From positions 62,001 to 126,000 of the forward strand of contig NZ_LGIS01000016.1 in assembly GCF_001187905.1 (NCBI RefSeq): 64,000 nt of DNA. The letters are read 5' to 3'. A model generated the notes under the pieces. It did no database searches. It worked only from the letters and a program-made list of their open reading frames with translations, and was not told the origin of the DNA. Made by a program: the position numbers and the translations under genes. Below are positions 39,333 through 47,556 of this stretch, piece by piece (positions within the stretch are counted from its first letter, which is position 1; the number at the start of each line of letters is the position of its first letter). This DNA comes from Pantoea sp. RIT-PI-b (lineage in GTDB: Bacteria > Pseudomonadota > Gammaproteobacteria > Enterobacterales > Enterobacteriaceae).

Positions 39333-40091
39333 TTACAAAAATGTCACACCACGTGACAGCTCACTGACATTATTTACCACTAATTTTCGACCAATGGATT
39401 CAAGAATAAAAATAACCGGAACCTGCGTCGTAATATCGTATTCATTGTCAACCAAAATGCGCGACACGTGATAGGGAATAATAAAGTCTGACAGCTTCGC
39501 CAAGGTTGAATCAGCCTTACAGGTAATAGCAATAACTTTGCACTTATGAATAACAAACTGTCGGGCAAGCTTCAAAATTTCAGGGGTTTCGCCGGAAACG
39601 GAGAGCACGATGGCCACTGAACTCTGTACCATATCGGTACTCACCGGATAATAGGGATCATCAATGTGATTACTGAACTTGCCAATATTTGAGAAAAAAC
39701 GTGCACCATACCTGCCAAGCGTCCCGGAGCTGCCTGCGCCGGCAAAGAACACCCGCTCGGCATCACGAATGTGTCCTGCCGCATGGGTAATCAGCTCTTC
39801 AAACTCATCGTTTCTAATGCTTTTAAAGAACGTCATTATTTCTTCAGCACCATGAGGAATAAGTAAGGTGCTGTTTTTGCGCAACTGCAACTTCATACTC
39901 GCTTTAAGTTCCGAGTAACCTTTGAAATCCATTTTTTTACAGAATCGCAGAACCGTCGCGGTAGAGACACCAGAATTATCTGCCAACTCCCGTATCGTCA
40001 TATAAATAACCGCGTTAATGTTCTTGATAATATAGTTGTGCACGCTACTTTCAAGCGCGTTTAGCTGAGAGAGTTTTCTGGCGTCGAACAT
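39333..40091 (-). CDS. RpiR-family regulator of the beta-glucoside operon
   Basis: A 252-residue regulator: N-terminal RpiR helix-turn-helix (MTIRELADNSGVSTATVLRFCKK split by DNA helix, residues 30-52) and C-terminal SIS sugar-phosphate-binding domain (FFAGAGSSGTLGRYG, VLSVSGETPEIL). It is encoded directly upstream of the PTS gene on the same strand. Matching inverted repeats TGTCAC-N5-GTGACA occur before this gene (40131) and within its 3' end (39341), implying autoregulation and control of the operon. The ligand is presumably a phospho-beta-glucoside. Confidence 0.9.
   Translation of the reverse strand: MFDARKLSQLNALESSVHNYIIKNINAVIYMTIRELADNSGVSTATVLRFCKKMDFKGYSELKASMKLQLRKNSTLLIPHGAEEIMTFFKSIRNDEFEELITHAAGHIRDAERVFFAGAGSSGTLGRYGARFFSNIGKFSNHIDDPYYPVSTDMVQSSVAIVLSVSGETPEILKLARQFVIHKCKVIAITCKADSTLAKLSDFIIPYHVSRILVDNEYDITTQVPVIFILESIGRKLVVNNVSELSRGVTFL
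39341..39359. promoter_or_regulatory. RpiR operator copy upstream of EIIBC
   Basis: TGTCAC-ACCAC-GTGACA (6-base arms) lies in the last codons of the RpiR gene, about 125 bases before the EIIBC start. Further TGTCAC-like half-sites occur at 39296-39310. Same motif as at 40131. Confidence 0.6.
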
Positions 40092-40130
40092 TTATTTAAA
40101 TATCCTGATGCGACAATTATGTTGCCTATC

Positions 40131-40149
40131 ATGTCACAAAGCGTGACAT
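40131..40149. promoter_or_regulatory. RpiR operator upstream of its own gene
   Basis: ATGTCAC-AAAGC-GTGACAT, perfect 7-base arms, 40 bases before the RpiR start. Identical half-sites to the copy at 39341. Confidence 0.65.
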
Positions 40150-40202
40150 ATCTACCGCCTTTAACGCTGAAAGCGTCATGCTCACCAAAAAGAAATTTCA
40201 TT

Positions 40203-40224
40203 AAATGTGATAGTTAGCACATTT
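40203..40224. promoter_or_regulatory. CRP site of the beta-glucoside operon
   Basis: AAATGTGA-N6-GCACATTT differs by one base from the CRP consensus AAATGTGA-N6-TCACATTT. It lies about 110 bases before the RpiR gene, where it would make the PTS operon catabolite-sensitive. Confidence 0.7.
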
Positions 40225-40353
40225 CGGCGCAAGGACGGCGCGAGAAGCCTCATGCTTAATGACTCACAAAGAAGTTATGGCACTGGAAAACAGGTTACAG
40301 CCCCGTTATCATCGGCCCATCTTTTCACTTACTGATAACTAAGGAGGATTACT

Positions 40354-40437
40354 ATGCTGCCGTGTGAATTGTTTATTTACTCACACTTCTATAGTAATTG
40401 GCCGCGCTCAGGCATTGCCGCACTCGTGCTGCGATAA
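40354..40437 (+). CDS. Short upstream ORF (27 residues) before ABC-F gene
   Basis: A perfect AAGGAGG lies six bases before ATG 40354. The peptide begins MLPCELFIYSHFYSNWP and ends IAALVLR at TAA 40437. It ends about 100 bases before the ABC-F start, with an intervening hairpin whose left arm lies inside this ORF. Such short leaders control antibiotic-responsive ABC-F genes in other bacteria; here the role is inferred. No known protein family. Confidence 0.55.
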   Translation: MLPCELFIYSHFYSNWPRSGIAALVLR

Positions 40438-40450
40438 TCCGCCCTGAGCG
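40405..40450 (+). promoter_or_regulatory. Hairpin linking leader ORF to downstream region
   Basis: CGCTCAGG (40405-40412, inside the leader ORF) and CCTGAGCG (40443-40450) are perfect 8-base arms. A ribosome stalled in the ORF would open the stem. A further weak stem (CAGGC / GCCTG with six T between) lies just before the ABC-F start. Confidence 0.45.
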
Positions 40451-40539
40451 AAGTTGTCTGAATATCTTTACTCTCTGGGTTGTCGTCAGCTTTTCTATGA
40501 CGTCAGGCTTTTTTGCGCCTGCAACTTATGAGTAAGCAC

Positions 40540-42246
40540 ATGAGCACTCTACTTTCCGCCCACGCTGTCGGCTTCGATAACGCCTTCGGTGCCCTGTTTC
40601 ACGATATCCATTTCAGCCTGAAAAAAGGCGACCGCATCGGTTTGCTGGGTGATAACGGCACCGGCAAAAGCACCTTGCTAAAAATCCTCAGCGGCGAACT
40701 GGCAGCCAGCCACGGCAGCATTACCCAAGCCAACCACTGTTTGCTGGCGCGTATTGAGCAGCATCTGCCTGCTGAACTGCATACTGCTTCACTGCTCGAT
40801 GCCGTAATGGCGCGTTTGCCAGAACAGCGCGATGGCTGGCGCGCCGAAGCGCTACTCGGCAGCCTCGGTTTTAGTGAGCAGCAACAGTTACAAACCGTCG
40901 CCACGCTGAGCGGCGGCCAGCATATGCATTTGCTGCTGGCGCGGGCGCTGGTCCTCCAGCCGGATCTGCTGCTACTGGATGAACCCAGCAACCACCTTGA
41001 CCTGCCAACACTGCTATGGCTGGAAAACTTTCTTACCCGTTGGAGCGGCAGTTTTGTGCTGGTTTCGCATGACAGCACCTTGCTGGATCGCGTTACTAAC
41101 TGCAGCTGGATTCTGCGTGATAAGGGACTGCAATACTTCCGTCTGCCCTGCACGGCCGCACGTCAGGCGTTACTTGAACAAGATGCAGCCGACGCGCAAC
41201 GCTTTCAGGCTGAGCAGAAGGAGATCGATCGCGTCGAGAAAAGCGCCAAACGTCTGGCGATTTGGGGACGCACTTACGATAACGAAGGTTTGTCACGCAA
41301 AGCTCAGCAAATGGAGAAGCGCGCCAGTTGGTTGAAAGAGGCGCAAACCACGCTGAGTGAAGGATCCTTGGGGCGGCGGCAGCTGCACGGTGAAGCGCTG
41401 GAGGCCGACCGCGTACTGGCGCTGCCGGAAATGTCGATTCGGCCCGCCGATGACGCGCCTGCGCTGTTTTCGCTGCCGCTGCTGCAGGTGAAAAGTGGCG
41501 ATCGCGTGGCGATTGTCGGACACAACGGTTCGGGCAAATCATCGTTGCTGCGGCAGCTGTGGCGGGAATATCAGCAAACCGACAGCGCGTTGTTTCATCC
41601 GCGTGCGCGACTTGGCTACTACGACCAAAGTCTGCACCAGCTGCGCGATGCGGATACGCTGAGTGACGCGCTGACCCATTTCGCAGCGCTCAGCGACGAA
41701 CAGCGCAAAATGGCGCTGATCGCTGCCGGTTTCCCCTATCTGCGGCATCAACAGCTGATTGGTTCACTCAGCGGCGGGGAGCGCTCGCGTCTGTTGTTTG
41801 TTGGATTAACATTGGCGCGTTATTCGATACTGCTGCTCGATGAACCCACCAACCATCTGGATATGGTGGGCAAGGAGGAGCTGGCGGAGGCGCTAACTCA
41901 GTTCGACGGTGCAGTTTTACTGGTATCGCACGATCGCCAGTTAATCGCCAACAGCTGTAACCGCTTCTGGTTGATTGAGGATCGGCAACTGAGCGAGTGG
42001 CATGATTTTGCGGCGGTCACCGAACGCCTGCGGGCTGAGCCGCCGGAAACCACGTTTGCCAATTCTCAGGCCGATTCCCTGGAGATGTCACAGGCAACGG
42101 ATGAAGATGCCCTGCTGCTGGCGCTGCTGGAGGTCGAAAGCAAGCTGGAAGAGGATCTGGCGCGCAAGCCGAAGCATCAAAAGCCTGGGTTACAGGCACA
42201 ATGGCGTGAGGAGATTGCGATGCTTAAAGCCCAGCTCGATCTGTAA
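40540..42246 (+). CDS. ABC-F family ATPase
   Basis: A 568-residue soluble protein with two ATP-binding cassettes and no membrane segments. First cassette: GDNGTGKSTLL near 37, LSGGQ near 130, LLLDEPSNHLD near 150. Second: GHNGSGKSSLL near 330, LSGGERSR near 420 and LLLDEPTNHLD near 443. The linker is charged and helical (KRLAIWGRTYDNEGLSRKA), as in ABC-F translation factors that bind the ribosomal E site; some give resistance to ribosome-targeting antibiotics. I cannot place it among Uup, EttA, YbiT or YheS. An alternative ATG lies 12 bases upstream at 40528. The leader ORF suggests translation-linked induction. Confidence 0.88.
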   Translation: MSTLLSAHAVGFDNAFGALFHDIHFSLKKGDRIGLLGDNGTGKSTLLKILSGELAASHGSITQANHCLLARIEQHLPAELHTASLLDAVMARLPEQRDGWRAEALLGSLGFSEQQQLQTVATLSGGQHMHLLLARALVLQPDLLLLDEPSNHLDLPTLLWLENFLTRWSGSFVLVSHDSTLLDRVTNCSWILRDKGLQYFRLPCTAARQALLEQDAADAQRFQAEQKEIDRVEKSAKRLAIWGRTYDNEGLSRKAQQMEKRASWLKEAQTTLSEGSLGRRQLHGEALEADRVLALPEMSIRPADDAPALFSLPLLQVKSGDRVAIVGHNGSGKSSLLRQLWREYQQTDSALFHPRARLGYYDQSLHQLRDADTLSDALTHFAALSDEQRKMALIAAGFPYLRHQQLIGSLSGGERSRLLFVGLTLARYSILLLDEPTNHLDMVGKEELAEALTQFDGAVLLVSHDRQLIANSCNRFWLIEDRQLSEWHDFAAVTERLRAEPPETTFANSQADSLEMSQATDEDALLLALLEVESKLEEDLARKPKHQKPGLQAQWREEIAMLKAQLDL

Positions 42247-42258
42247 GATGTAGACCCG

Positions 42259-42278
42259 GGTGGCCAGCGATGGCCACC
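42259..42278. repeat. Palindromic repeat (GGTGGCCA type)
   Basis: GGTGGCCA and TGGCCACC, perfect 8-base arms around GCGA, between the convergent ABC-F and anti-sigma genes. Confidence 0.6.
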
Positions 42279-43085
42279 TTATGCCATAAGCATTCGGCTT
42301 AACGCTTCCGCCGTCCTCTTCAGCTGTTGCGCCGGATTGCGGCCAATCAACACATATTGATAGCCCGCACGATGCCACCACACAATATTCATCCCCTGGC
42401 GTTTTTCCTGCATCAGATCGGTTGCTTGCTGATGATCCTCGCGTGAAATACACAGTGCCATCGGGCCATAACTGCTGTGATTCCAGGCAATCTGGCTAAT
42501 CAGCGCATCGTCATAACGCAACATGCGCACGCTTTTCAACGCCGCTTCTGGCAAGGTTAATTGCGCCGGTGTGAAGTGCAGATCGAGATCCCGCGCGGTA
42601 CGCGCCAGCGATCGCTGCAAAACCTGCGGTGAACTGTCGACATCCGCCAGCGTTTCCGCACTGTAGAGCGACATATATTGCGCTTCCAGCTCACGGATTT
42701 TTGCGCTTTCACCTGGCTCAGCTTTTATCACCGGACGCGCCAGAAAACCGATGCCACTGCCCACCAGCAAAAAACTGACCGAGGCGGCAATCAGCGCACG
42801 ACGGCTAACCTGCAACGGCGACGGTTGTGGCGCACGTGGCGTGGTGGCCAGCAAATGCTGCAAACGCGAAGTCATACGTTCCAGCGGCGCCTCATCCAGT
42901 ATCGGCGCAAACGCCTCGGCGAAAGGTTGATTGCTTTTCATCAGCTCGGCGGTACGCGCTGACAGCGCCTCGCTACGTTTGAGCTCATTCTCAAAGGTCT
43001 GCGCTTCATCCGCGCGCATCTCGCCATCCAGCCAGGCAACGATGGCCTCATCCGCATAGGGCGAACTAAAACGGGCTGCCTTCAC
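42279..43085 (-). CDS. Membrane-anchored anti-sigma factor
   Basis: A 268-residue protein with a soluble N-terminal ~95 residues (YADEAIVAWLDGEMRADEAQ opening, typical of anti-sigma domains), one membrane segment (ALIAASVSFLLVGSGIGFLA near 105) and a periplasmic domain. It should hold the cognate ECF sigma factor. It starts with GTG at 43085 overlapping the sigma stop (GTGA), so the two are translationally coupled. No zinc-binding HxxxCxxC motif is seen. Confidence 0.82.
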   Translation of the reverse strand: MKAARFSSPYADEAIVAWLDGEMRADEAQTFENELKRSEALSARTAELMKSNQPFAEAFAPILDEAPLERMTSRLQHLLATTPRAPQPSPLQVSRRALIAASVSFLLVGSGIGFLARPVIKAEPGESAKIRELEAQYMSLYSAETLADVDSSPQVLQRSLARTARDLDLHFTPAQLTLPEAALKSVRMLRYDDALISQIAWNHSSYGPMALCISREDHQQATDLMQEKRQGMNIVWWHRAGYQYVLIGRNPAQQLKRTAEALSRMLMA

Positions 43086-43597
43086 AAACGTTTCTCCTGT
43101 GCTGCAGGCCGCGCCGATACGGCGCTGGCTAAAGTACTTCTCGCGGCTGCCAGACGGCTCATGATGGTGCCAATCGGCACCGCCAGCGTGTCGGCCGCTT
43201 CCTGATAGGTGAAGCCCTCGACGTAAACCAAAAAAACCGCGTTGCGCTGCGCTTCCGGTAATTGCCCCACGCGCTGCATCACTTTGGCGTACTGGCGGCG
43301 CTCTTCGTTGAGCGCCTGCTGATCCGCTGCCACCAGCTCATCGCTATCCACAAAACCCTGGCCCGCACGTACCCGCTGCGCGCGCAGTTCGTTAATCCAC
43401 ACCGAGTGCAGCACGCTAAACAGCCAGCGGTCGATACGCGTGCCAGGCGTGTATTGGCCACTTCGCTCCAGCGCGCGCACGCAGGTGGATTGCACTAGCT
43501 CCTCGGCCACATCGCGATTGCGCGACAGCACCATCGCGTAACGCCACAGGCGTGCCAGGTGTGCCGCTAAGTGCTGGCGGACTTCAGTGCTGGTAAT
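43082..43597 (-). CDS. ECF-family RNA polymerase sigma factor (probable ATT start)
   Basis: A 171-residue extracytoplasmic-function sigma factor. Region 2 is LWRYAMVLSRNRDVAEELVQ with WLFSVLHSVWINELRA, and region 4 VYVEGFTYQEAADTLAVPIGT. The ATG at 43534 would cut off the start of region 2. Reading on upstream, the frame remains open and region-2-like (TEVRQHLAAHLARLWRYA) to an ATT at 43597 placed eight bases after GGAGG; no ATG, GTG or TTG is available in between. ATT is a rare start, known from infC. It is the middle gene of a TPR-sigma-anti-sigma operon. Confidence 0.8.
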   Translation of the reverse strand: MTSTEVRQHLAAHLARLWRYAMVLSRNRDVAEELVQSTCVRALERSGQYTPGTRIDRWLFSVLHSVWINELRAQRVRAGQGFVDSDELVAADQQALNEERRQYAKVMQRVGQLPEAQRNAVFLVYVEGFTYQEAADTLAVPIGTIMSRLAAARSTLASAVSARPAAQEKRL

Positions 43598-43624
43598 TTT
43601 TTCGTCCTCCGCAGGTCGCGATCA

Positions 43625-44164
43625 TCAGGTTTCCGGATGTCCCTGAATAGCCGCATTGAGATCGCGGTACTCTTCGCAATCCACGCCACACAGCGATTTA
43701 ATAATGGTGAGCTGCTGCTTTGCCAAATCTGGACGACCTTTAATCATCCAGGCTTCGCCGAGATATTCGCGCACTTTGGCATATTTCGGGTCCAGCGCGA
43801 TCGATTTCTGATAATAGCTCATGCCTTCATCGGTTCGTCCCAGCTTACGCGTGGCGTAACCGCGATAATTCCACGCCTCTTTGGTGTTCTGATTATGCAG
43901 CGTATCCAGCAGATTGAGCGCGGCCTGGTATTCGCCCTTTTTCGCCAGGTGATACGCATAATTGGTCTTATCGCTGTCGCTCAGCATGCTGGTCTTTTCC
44001 GGCACGCATGCTTTGGATTTACTGTCATAAACCTGTCCTTTCGGGCAATCCGGAACCTTTTTGTCGCTATCGTCATCGCCCATCGCCAGTGCAGTTGGCG
44101 CATGCAGCGCCAGCAGCAAAGCTGGCATCGCTAACCAGCGCAACTTCATCATCGTCTTCATCAT
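43625..44164 (-). CDS. Exported tetratricopeptide-repeat protein
   Basis: A 179-residue protein with a signal peptide (cleavage after PTALA) and three TPR-like helical pairs (NYAYHLAKKGEYQAALNLLD; AWNYRGYATRKLGRTDEGMSY; AKVREYLGEAWMIKGRPDLAK). Two cysteine pairs occur (DCPKGQVY..KACVP and CGVDCEE). Two ATGs compete at 44164 and 44161; GAGG fits the second slightly better. It is first of the sigma/anti-sigma operon and may be part of the signal that releases the sigma factor; that is inference. Confidence 0.75.
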   Translation of the reverse strand: MMKTMMKLRWLAMPALLLALHAPTALAMGDDDSDKKVPDCPKGQVYDSKSKACVPEKTSMLSDSDKTNYAYHLAKKGEYQAALNLLDTLHNQNTKEAWNYRGYATRKLGRTDEGMSYYQKSIALDPKYAKVREYLGEAWMIKGRPDLAKQQLTIIKSLCGVDCEEYRDLNAAIQGHPET

Positions 44165-44333
44165 TTTTCCTCACGGAGTGGCATACAACGCCAGGTTGTT
44201 CTGAGTCAAAAAGTGGCTCAGATAGGCTGTAAACAACTCAGCGGTGATTTCTATTCGGTAAAAATGATCTTTTTTTCTTCCCTGCCGTCTGGCGCAGAAA
44301 AATAACGGAAAATTTACTCCTGATTATTGCCGT

Positions 44334-44354
44334 AAGTGATTATGATTCTCACTT
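44334..44354. promoter_or_regulatory. Fur-like site before macA-like gene
   Basis: AAGTGA-N9-TCACTT, with the inner sequence GATTATGATTCTCA agreeing with the Fur consensus at about 11 of 15 positions. It lies 17 bases before the macA-like start. Confidence 0.5.
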
Positions 44355-44370
44355 CATAAAAGGGACGCTT

Positions 44371-45546
44371 ATGCTGACTATTTCTAAAAAGTGGCTTTTA
44401 GCCGCACTCGCTGCTGTCATTCTCCTGCTACTGATCTGGCATTTCTCTGGGTCGCGCAATAAACCGAATACCGTCGTCACCGCCGTGGTGCGCCAGGGCG
44501 ATATCGAAAACGTCATTGCTGCAACCGGCAAAATGGACGCGGTTGAGCGCGTCAATGTCGGCGCGCAGGTTTCTGGTCAGGTAAAAAAGCTCTATATCAA
44601 GACGGGCGATAACGTTACTAAAGGCCAGCTGATCGCCGAGATAGACGATCAGCCGCAGCGCAGCGATTTGCGCAATGCGCAGGCGGCACTCAGCGTGGCG
44701 CAAGCTGATTTAGCGACGCGAGAAGCCACGCTGTTACGGCAGGACGCACAATTCAAACGTCTGCAACAGATGATTAAAACCAATGCGGTATCTCGCCAGG
44801 ATTTTGATCAAGCGGCGGAAGCCTGGAGCATTGCGCAGGCGGAGCTGACGGCGCAGAAAGCGCGCGTAATTCAGGCGCAAATTGAGGTTGATAAGAAGCA
44901 GCTCGATCTCGGCTATACGCGCATCATGGCGCCGATGGATGGCACCGTGGTCGCTATTGTCACCAGGCAAGGTCAGACGGTTAATGCGGTACAAACCGCG
45001 CCAACAATCGCCAAACTGGCGCAGCTGGGCACCATGACCATCAAAGTGCAAATCTCCGAGGCGGATATCAATAATGTGCAGCCCGGGCAAAAGGCGTGGT
45101 TCACCACCTTCTCGAATCCAGACAAACGCTATAACGCCACGCTGCGCAGTCTCGAACTGGCTCCCGAATCGGTGATGAAAGATGATGCGCTGATGGGCAA
45201 TAGCGAAAGCACGCCGAGCAGCAGCACCAACGCCGCAGTCTATTACAACGCCCTGCTTGATGTGCCCAACCCGGACAATGCGCTGCGCATCTCCATGACC
45301 GCGCAGGTCAACCTGCTGCGTGATGCAGCGAAAAACACTTTGCTGGTGCCGGTGCAGGCGATGAAGAGAGATGCCGATGGCAAAACCTACGTCGAAATCC
45401 CGGACCAGGATAACAAACCGGTGAAACGCACCATCACCACCGGCATTTCCGACAGCGTGGACATTCAGGTGTTGAGCGGCTTAAAAGCCGGGGAAAAAGT
45501 GATCCTTGCCACCCAGACCGCAGGCGCTGACAAGGTGCTAATGTGA
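44371..45546 (+). CDS. macA: MacA-like periplasmic adaptor of ABC exporter
   Basis: A 391-residue membrane fusion protein: one N-terminal membrane anchor (WLLAALAAVILLLLIWHF), lipoyl halves (VGAQVSGQVKKLYIKTGDNV and YTRIMAPMDGTVVAIVTRQG) around a helical hairpin, then beta-barrel and membrane-proximal domains. It links the MacB-like ABC transporter to an outer membrane channel for export of peptides, lipids or siderophores. Its stop overlaps the next gene by four bases. A Fur-like site upstream makes a siderophore role (as with PvdRT) possible. The outer membrane partner is not in the window. Confidence 0.88.
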   Translation: MLTISKKWLLAALAAVILLLLIWHFSGSRNKPNTVVTAVVRQGDIENVIAATGKMDAVERVNVGAQVSGQVKKLYIKTGDNVTKGQLIAEIDDQPQRSDLRNAQAALSVAQADLATREATLLRQDAQFKRLQQMIKTNAVSRQDFDQAAEAWSIAQAELTAQKARVIQAQIEVDKKQLDLGYTRIMAPMDGTVVAIVTRQGQTVNAVQTAPTIAKLAQLGTMTIKVQISEADINNVQPGQKAWFTTFSNPDKRYNATLRSLELAPESVMKDDALMGNSESTPSSSTNAAVYYNALLDVPNPDNALRISMTAQVNLLRDAAKNTLLVPVQAMKRDADGKTYVEIPDQDNKPVKRTITTGISDSVDIQVLSGLKAGEKVILATQTAGADKVLM

Positions 45547-47480
45547 ATATTATCGAACTGAAAAACATCCAGCGCAGCTATGTTAACGGTTCGCAATCCC
45601 TGCATGTGCTGAAAGACATCAATCTGAGCATCGCCAGCGGTGAGCTCGTGGCGATCATCGGCCCGTCCGGTTCGGGAAAATCCACGCTGCTGAATATTCT
45701 CGGCTGCCTGGATGCGCCGGACAGCGGCGACTATTTGATCGGCGGGCAGAATACCGCCAGCTTGTCGCCGGATGCGCTGGCTAAAGTGCGTCGTGAGCAT
45801 ATTGGCTTTATCTTCCAGCGCTATCACTTGATGCCGGACCTCAGCGCGTTGAGTAACGTTGAAATCCCGGCTATCTACGCCAATCTTCAGGGCAAAGCGC
45901 GCCAGCAGCGTGCGGCAGATCTGCTGGCACGTTTAGGCTTACAGGGCCGCGAACACCACAAGCCGGGCGAACTCTCCGGCGGCCAGCAGCAGCGCGTGAG
46001 TATTGCGCGTGCGCTGATTAACGGTGCCGAAATTATCCTCGCCGATGAACCCACCGGCGCGCTGGATTCACACTCTGGCGAGGAAGTGCTGCGCGTCCTG
46101 CACGATCTCAATCGCGAAGGTCATACGGTGATCATCGTGACGCACGACATGAAAGTGGCGCAGCACGCCGATCGTATTATTGAGATTCAGGATGGCGAGA
46201 TTTTTGCCGATAGCGGCCGCAAACAGGATGACGCGCGCGCGCGTTACGTCCCTGCATCCCGCAAAAGTCACAGCAAACTGCGCGGATTGATTGACCGCTT
46301 ACGCGAATCGTTGCGCATGGCGCTGAATGCCATGAACGCCCATCGGCTGCGTACCGCATTAACCATGACCGGCATTATTTTTGGCATTGCAGCGGTGGTG
46401 ACGGTGGTGGCGCTCGGCCAGGGCGCGCGGCAAAAAACCCTCGAGAGCATTTCCGGGCTCGGCACCAACGTGGTGTCGGTGTATGCCGGCGGTGATTTCG
46501 TTGAGGATGAGGCGCATCCGGTGCTAACGCTGGTGATGGCGGATGCGGAAGTGATCGCGCGTCAGCAGTTTGTCGCCGCGGTAAGCCCGGAGATGATCGC
46601 CAGCCAGCCGATTCGCTATCTCTCCAACTCGTCGAAAACCTCGGTGTACGGCGTCGGCAAAGACTACTTCCAGATTCAGGGCATTAAGCTGCTGGAAGGC
46701 AGCAACTTCAGCGACGAACGGCATGCGCGCCAGGAGATCATCATTGATACCAACACGCGCAATAAGCTGTTTGGCGAACAGGCTGAAAGTCCGGTTGGCA
46801 AGATGATCGTGCTGGGGTCGGTGCCAGTGCGCGTGATTGGCGTGGCGGATAATAATGATGGCATGTCGCCTAATCGCCTTAGCGTATGGCTGCCATGGAG
46901 CACCGTGATGTATCGCATCAGCGGACAAACCGCGCTCACCAGCATCAGCATTAAGTTAAAAGAGGATGTGGTCAGCGGCCCGGCTGTCGAATCGCTGACG
47001 CAACTGCTGACGGCACGTCACGGCACCAAAGATTTCCTGATGTTCAACCGCGACAAATATCGCAAAGCCATCGAGGATGCGGCGGCAACGCTTACCTTGT
47101 TAATTCTGCTGGTGGCCTCGATTGCGTTGATGATCGGCAGCATTGGCGTAATGAATATTATGCTGGTGTCGGTAACGGAGCGTACCCATGAAATCGGCGT
47201 GCGCATGGCGGTGGGCGCGCGACGCGGCGATATCATGCAGCAGTTTATGATTGAAGCGGTGTTGGTGTGTTTAGTCGGCGGATCGCTCGGCGTGGCGCTG
47301 GCGTTGGTGATTGGCCCTATCATCAGCTTGCTGGCAGGTGGCATGATCACCGCGATATTCTCGTGGCAATCAGCGGGTGCAGCGTTTGCCTGTTCCACTA
47401 TCATCGGCATGATTTTTGGCTATCTGCCCGCCCGCAAAGCCGCGCGGATGGATCCGGTCGCGGCGTTAGCGAGCGAGTGA
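45543..47480 (+). CDS. macB: MacB-like ABC exporter (ATPase fused to membrane domain)
   Basis: A 645-residue fusion: ATP-binding cassette at residues 1-230 (Walker A GPSGSGKST near 42, signature LSGGQQQR near 145, Walker B IILADEPTGALD), then a membrane domain with one segment before (near 270) and three after (from 510) a large periplasmic domain, as in MacB. GTG start at 45543, overlapping the adaptor stop. Works with the preceding MacA-like protein and an external channel. Confidence 0.9.
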   Translation: MNIIELKNIQRSYVNGSQSLHVLKDINLSIASGELVAIIGPSGSGKSTLLNILGCLDAPDSGDYLIGGQNTASLSPDALAKVRREHIGFIFQRYHLMPDLSALSNVEIPAIYANLQGKARQQRAADLLARLGLQGREHHKPGELSGGQQQRVSIARALINGAEIILADEPTGALDSHSGEEVLRVLHDLNREGHTVIIVTHDMKVAQHADRIIEIQDGEIFADSGRKQDDARARYVPASRKSHSKLRGLIDRLRESLRMALNAMNAHRLRTALTMTGIIFGIAAVVTVVALGQGARQKTLESISGLGTNVVSVYAGGDFVEDEAHPVLTLVMADAEVIARQQFVAAVSPEMIASQPIRYLSNSSKTSVYGVGKDYFQIQGIKLLEGSNFSDERHARQEIIIDTNTRNKLFGEQAESPVGKMIVLGSVPVRVIGVADNNDGMSPNRLSVWLPWSTVMYRISGQTALTSISIKLKEDVVSGPAVESLTQLLTARHGTKDFLMFNRDKYRKAIEDAAATLTLLILLVASIALMIGSIGVMNIMLVSVTERTHEIGVRMAVGARRGDIMQQFMIEAVLVCLVGGSLGVALALVIGPIISLLAGGMITAIFSWQSAGAAFACSTIIGMIFGYLPARKAARMDPVAALASE

Positions 47481-47488
47481 TTTGAAAC

Positions 47489-47542
47489 GGTGCGCATAAA
47501 TGCGCACCCTGCAAGTTCGTAGGGTCGCCATTCATGGCGACC
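47489..47542. repeat. Tandem pair of the two palindromic repeat types
   Basis: GGTGCGCAT-AA-ATGCGCACC at 47489-47508 and GGTCGCCAT-TC-ATGGCGACC at 47523-47542, each with perfect 9-base arms, between convergent macB-like and RpiR genes. The best example of both repeat types side by side. Confidence 0.8.
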
Positions 47543-47556
47543 GTCAAGCATATAAC

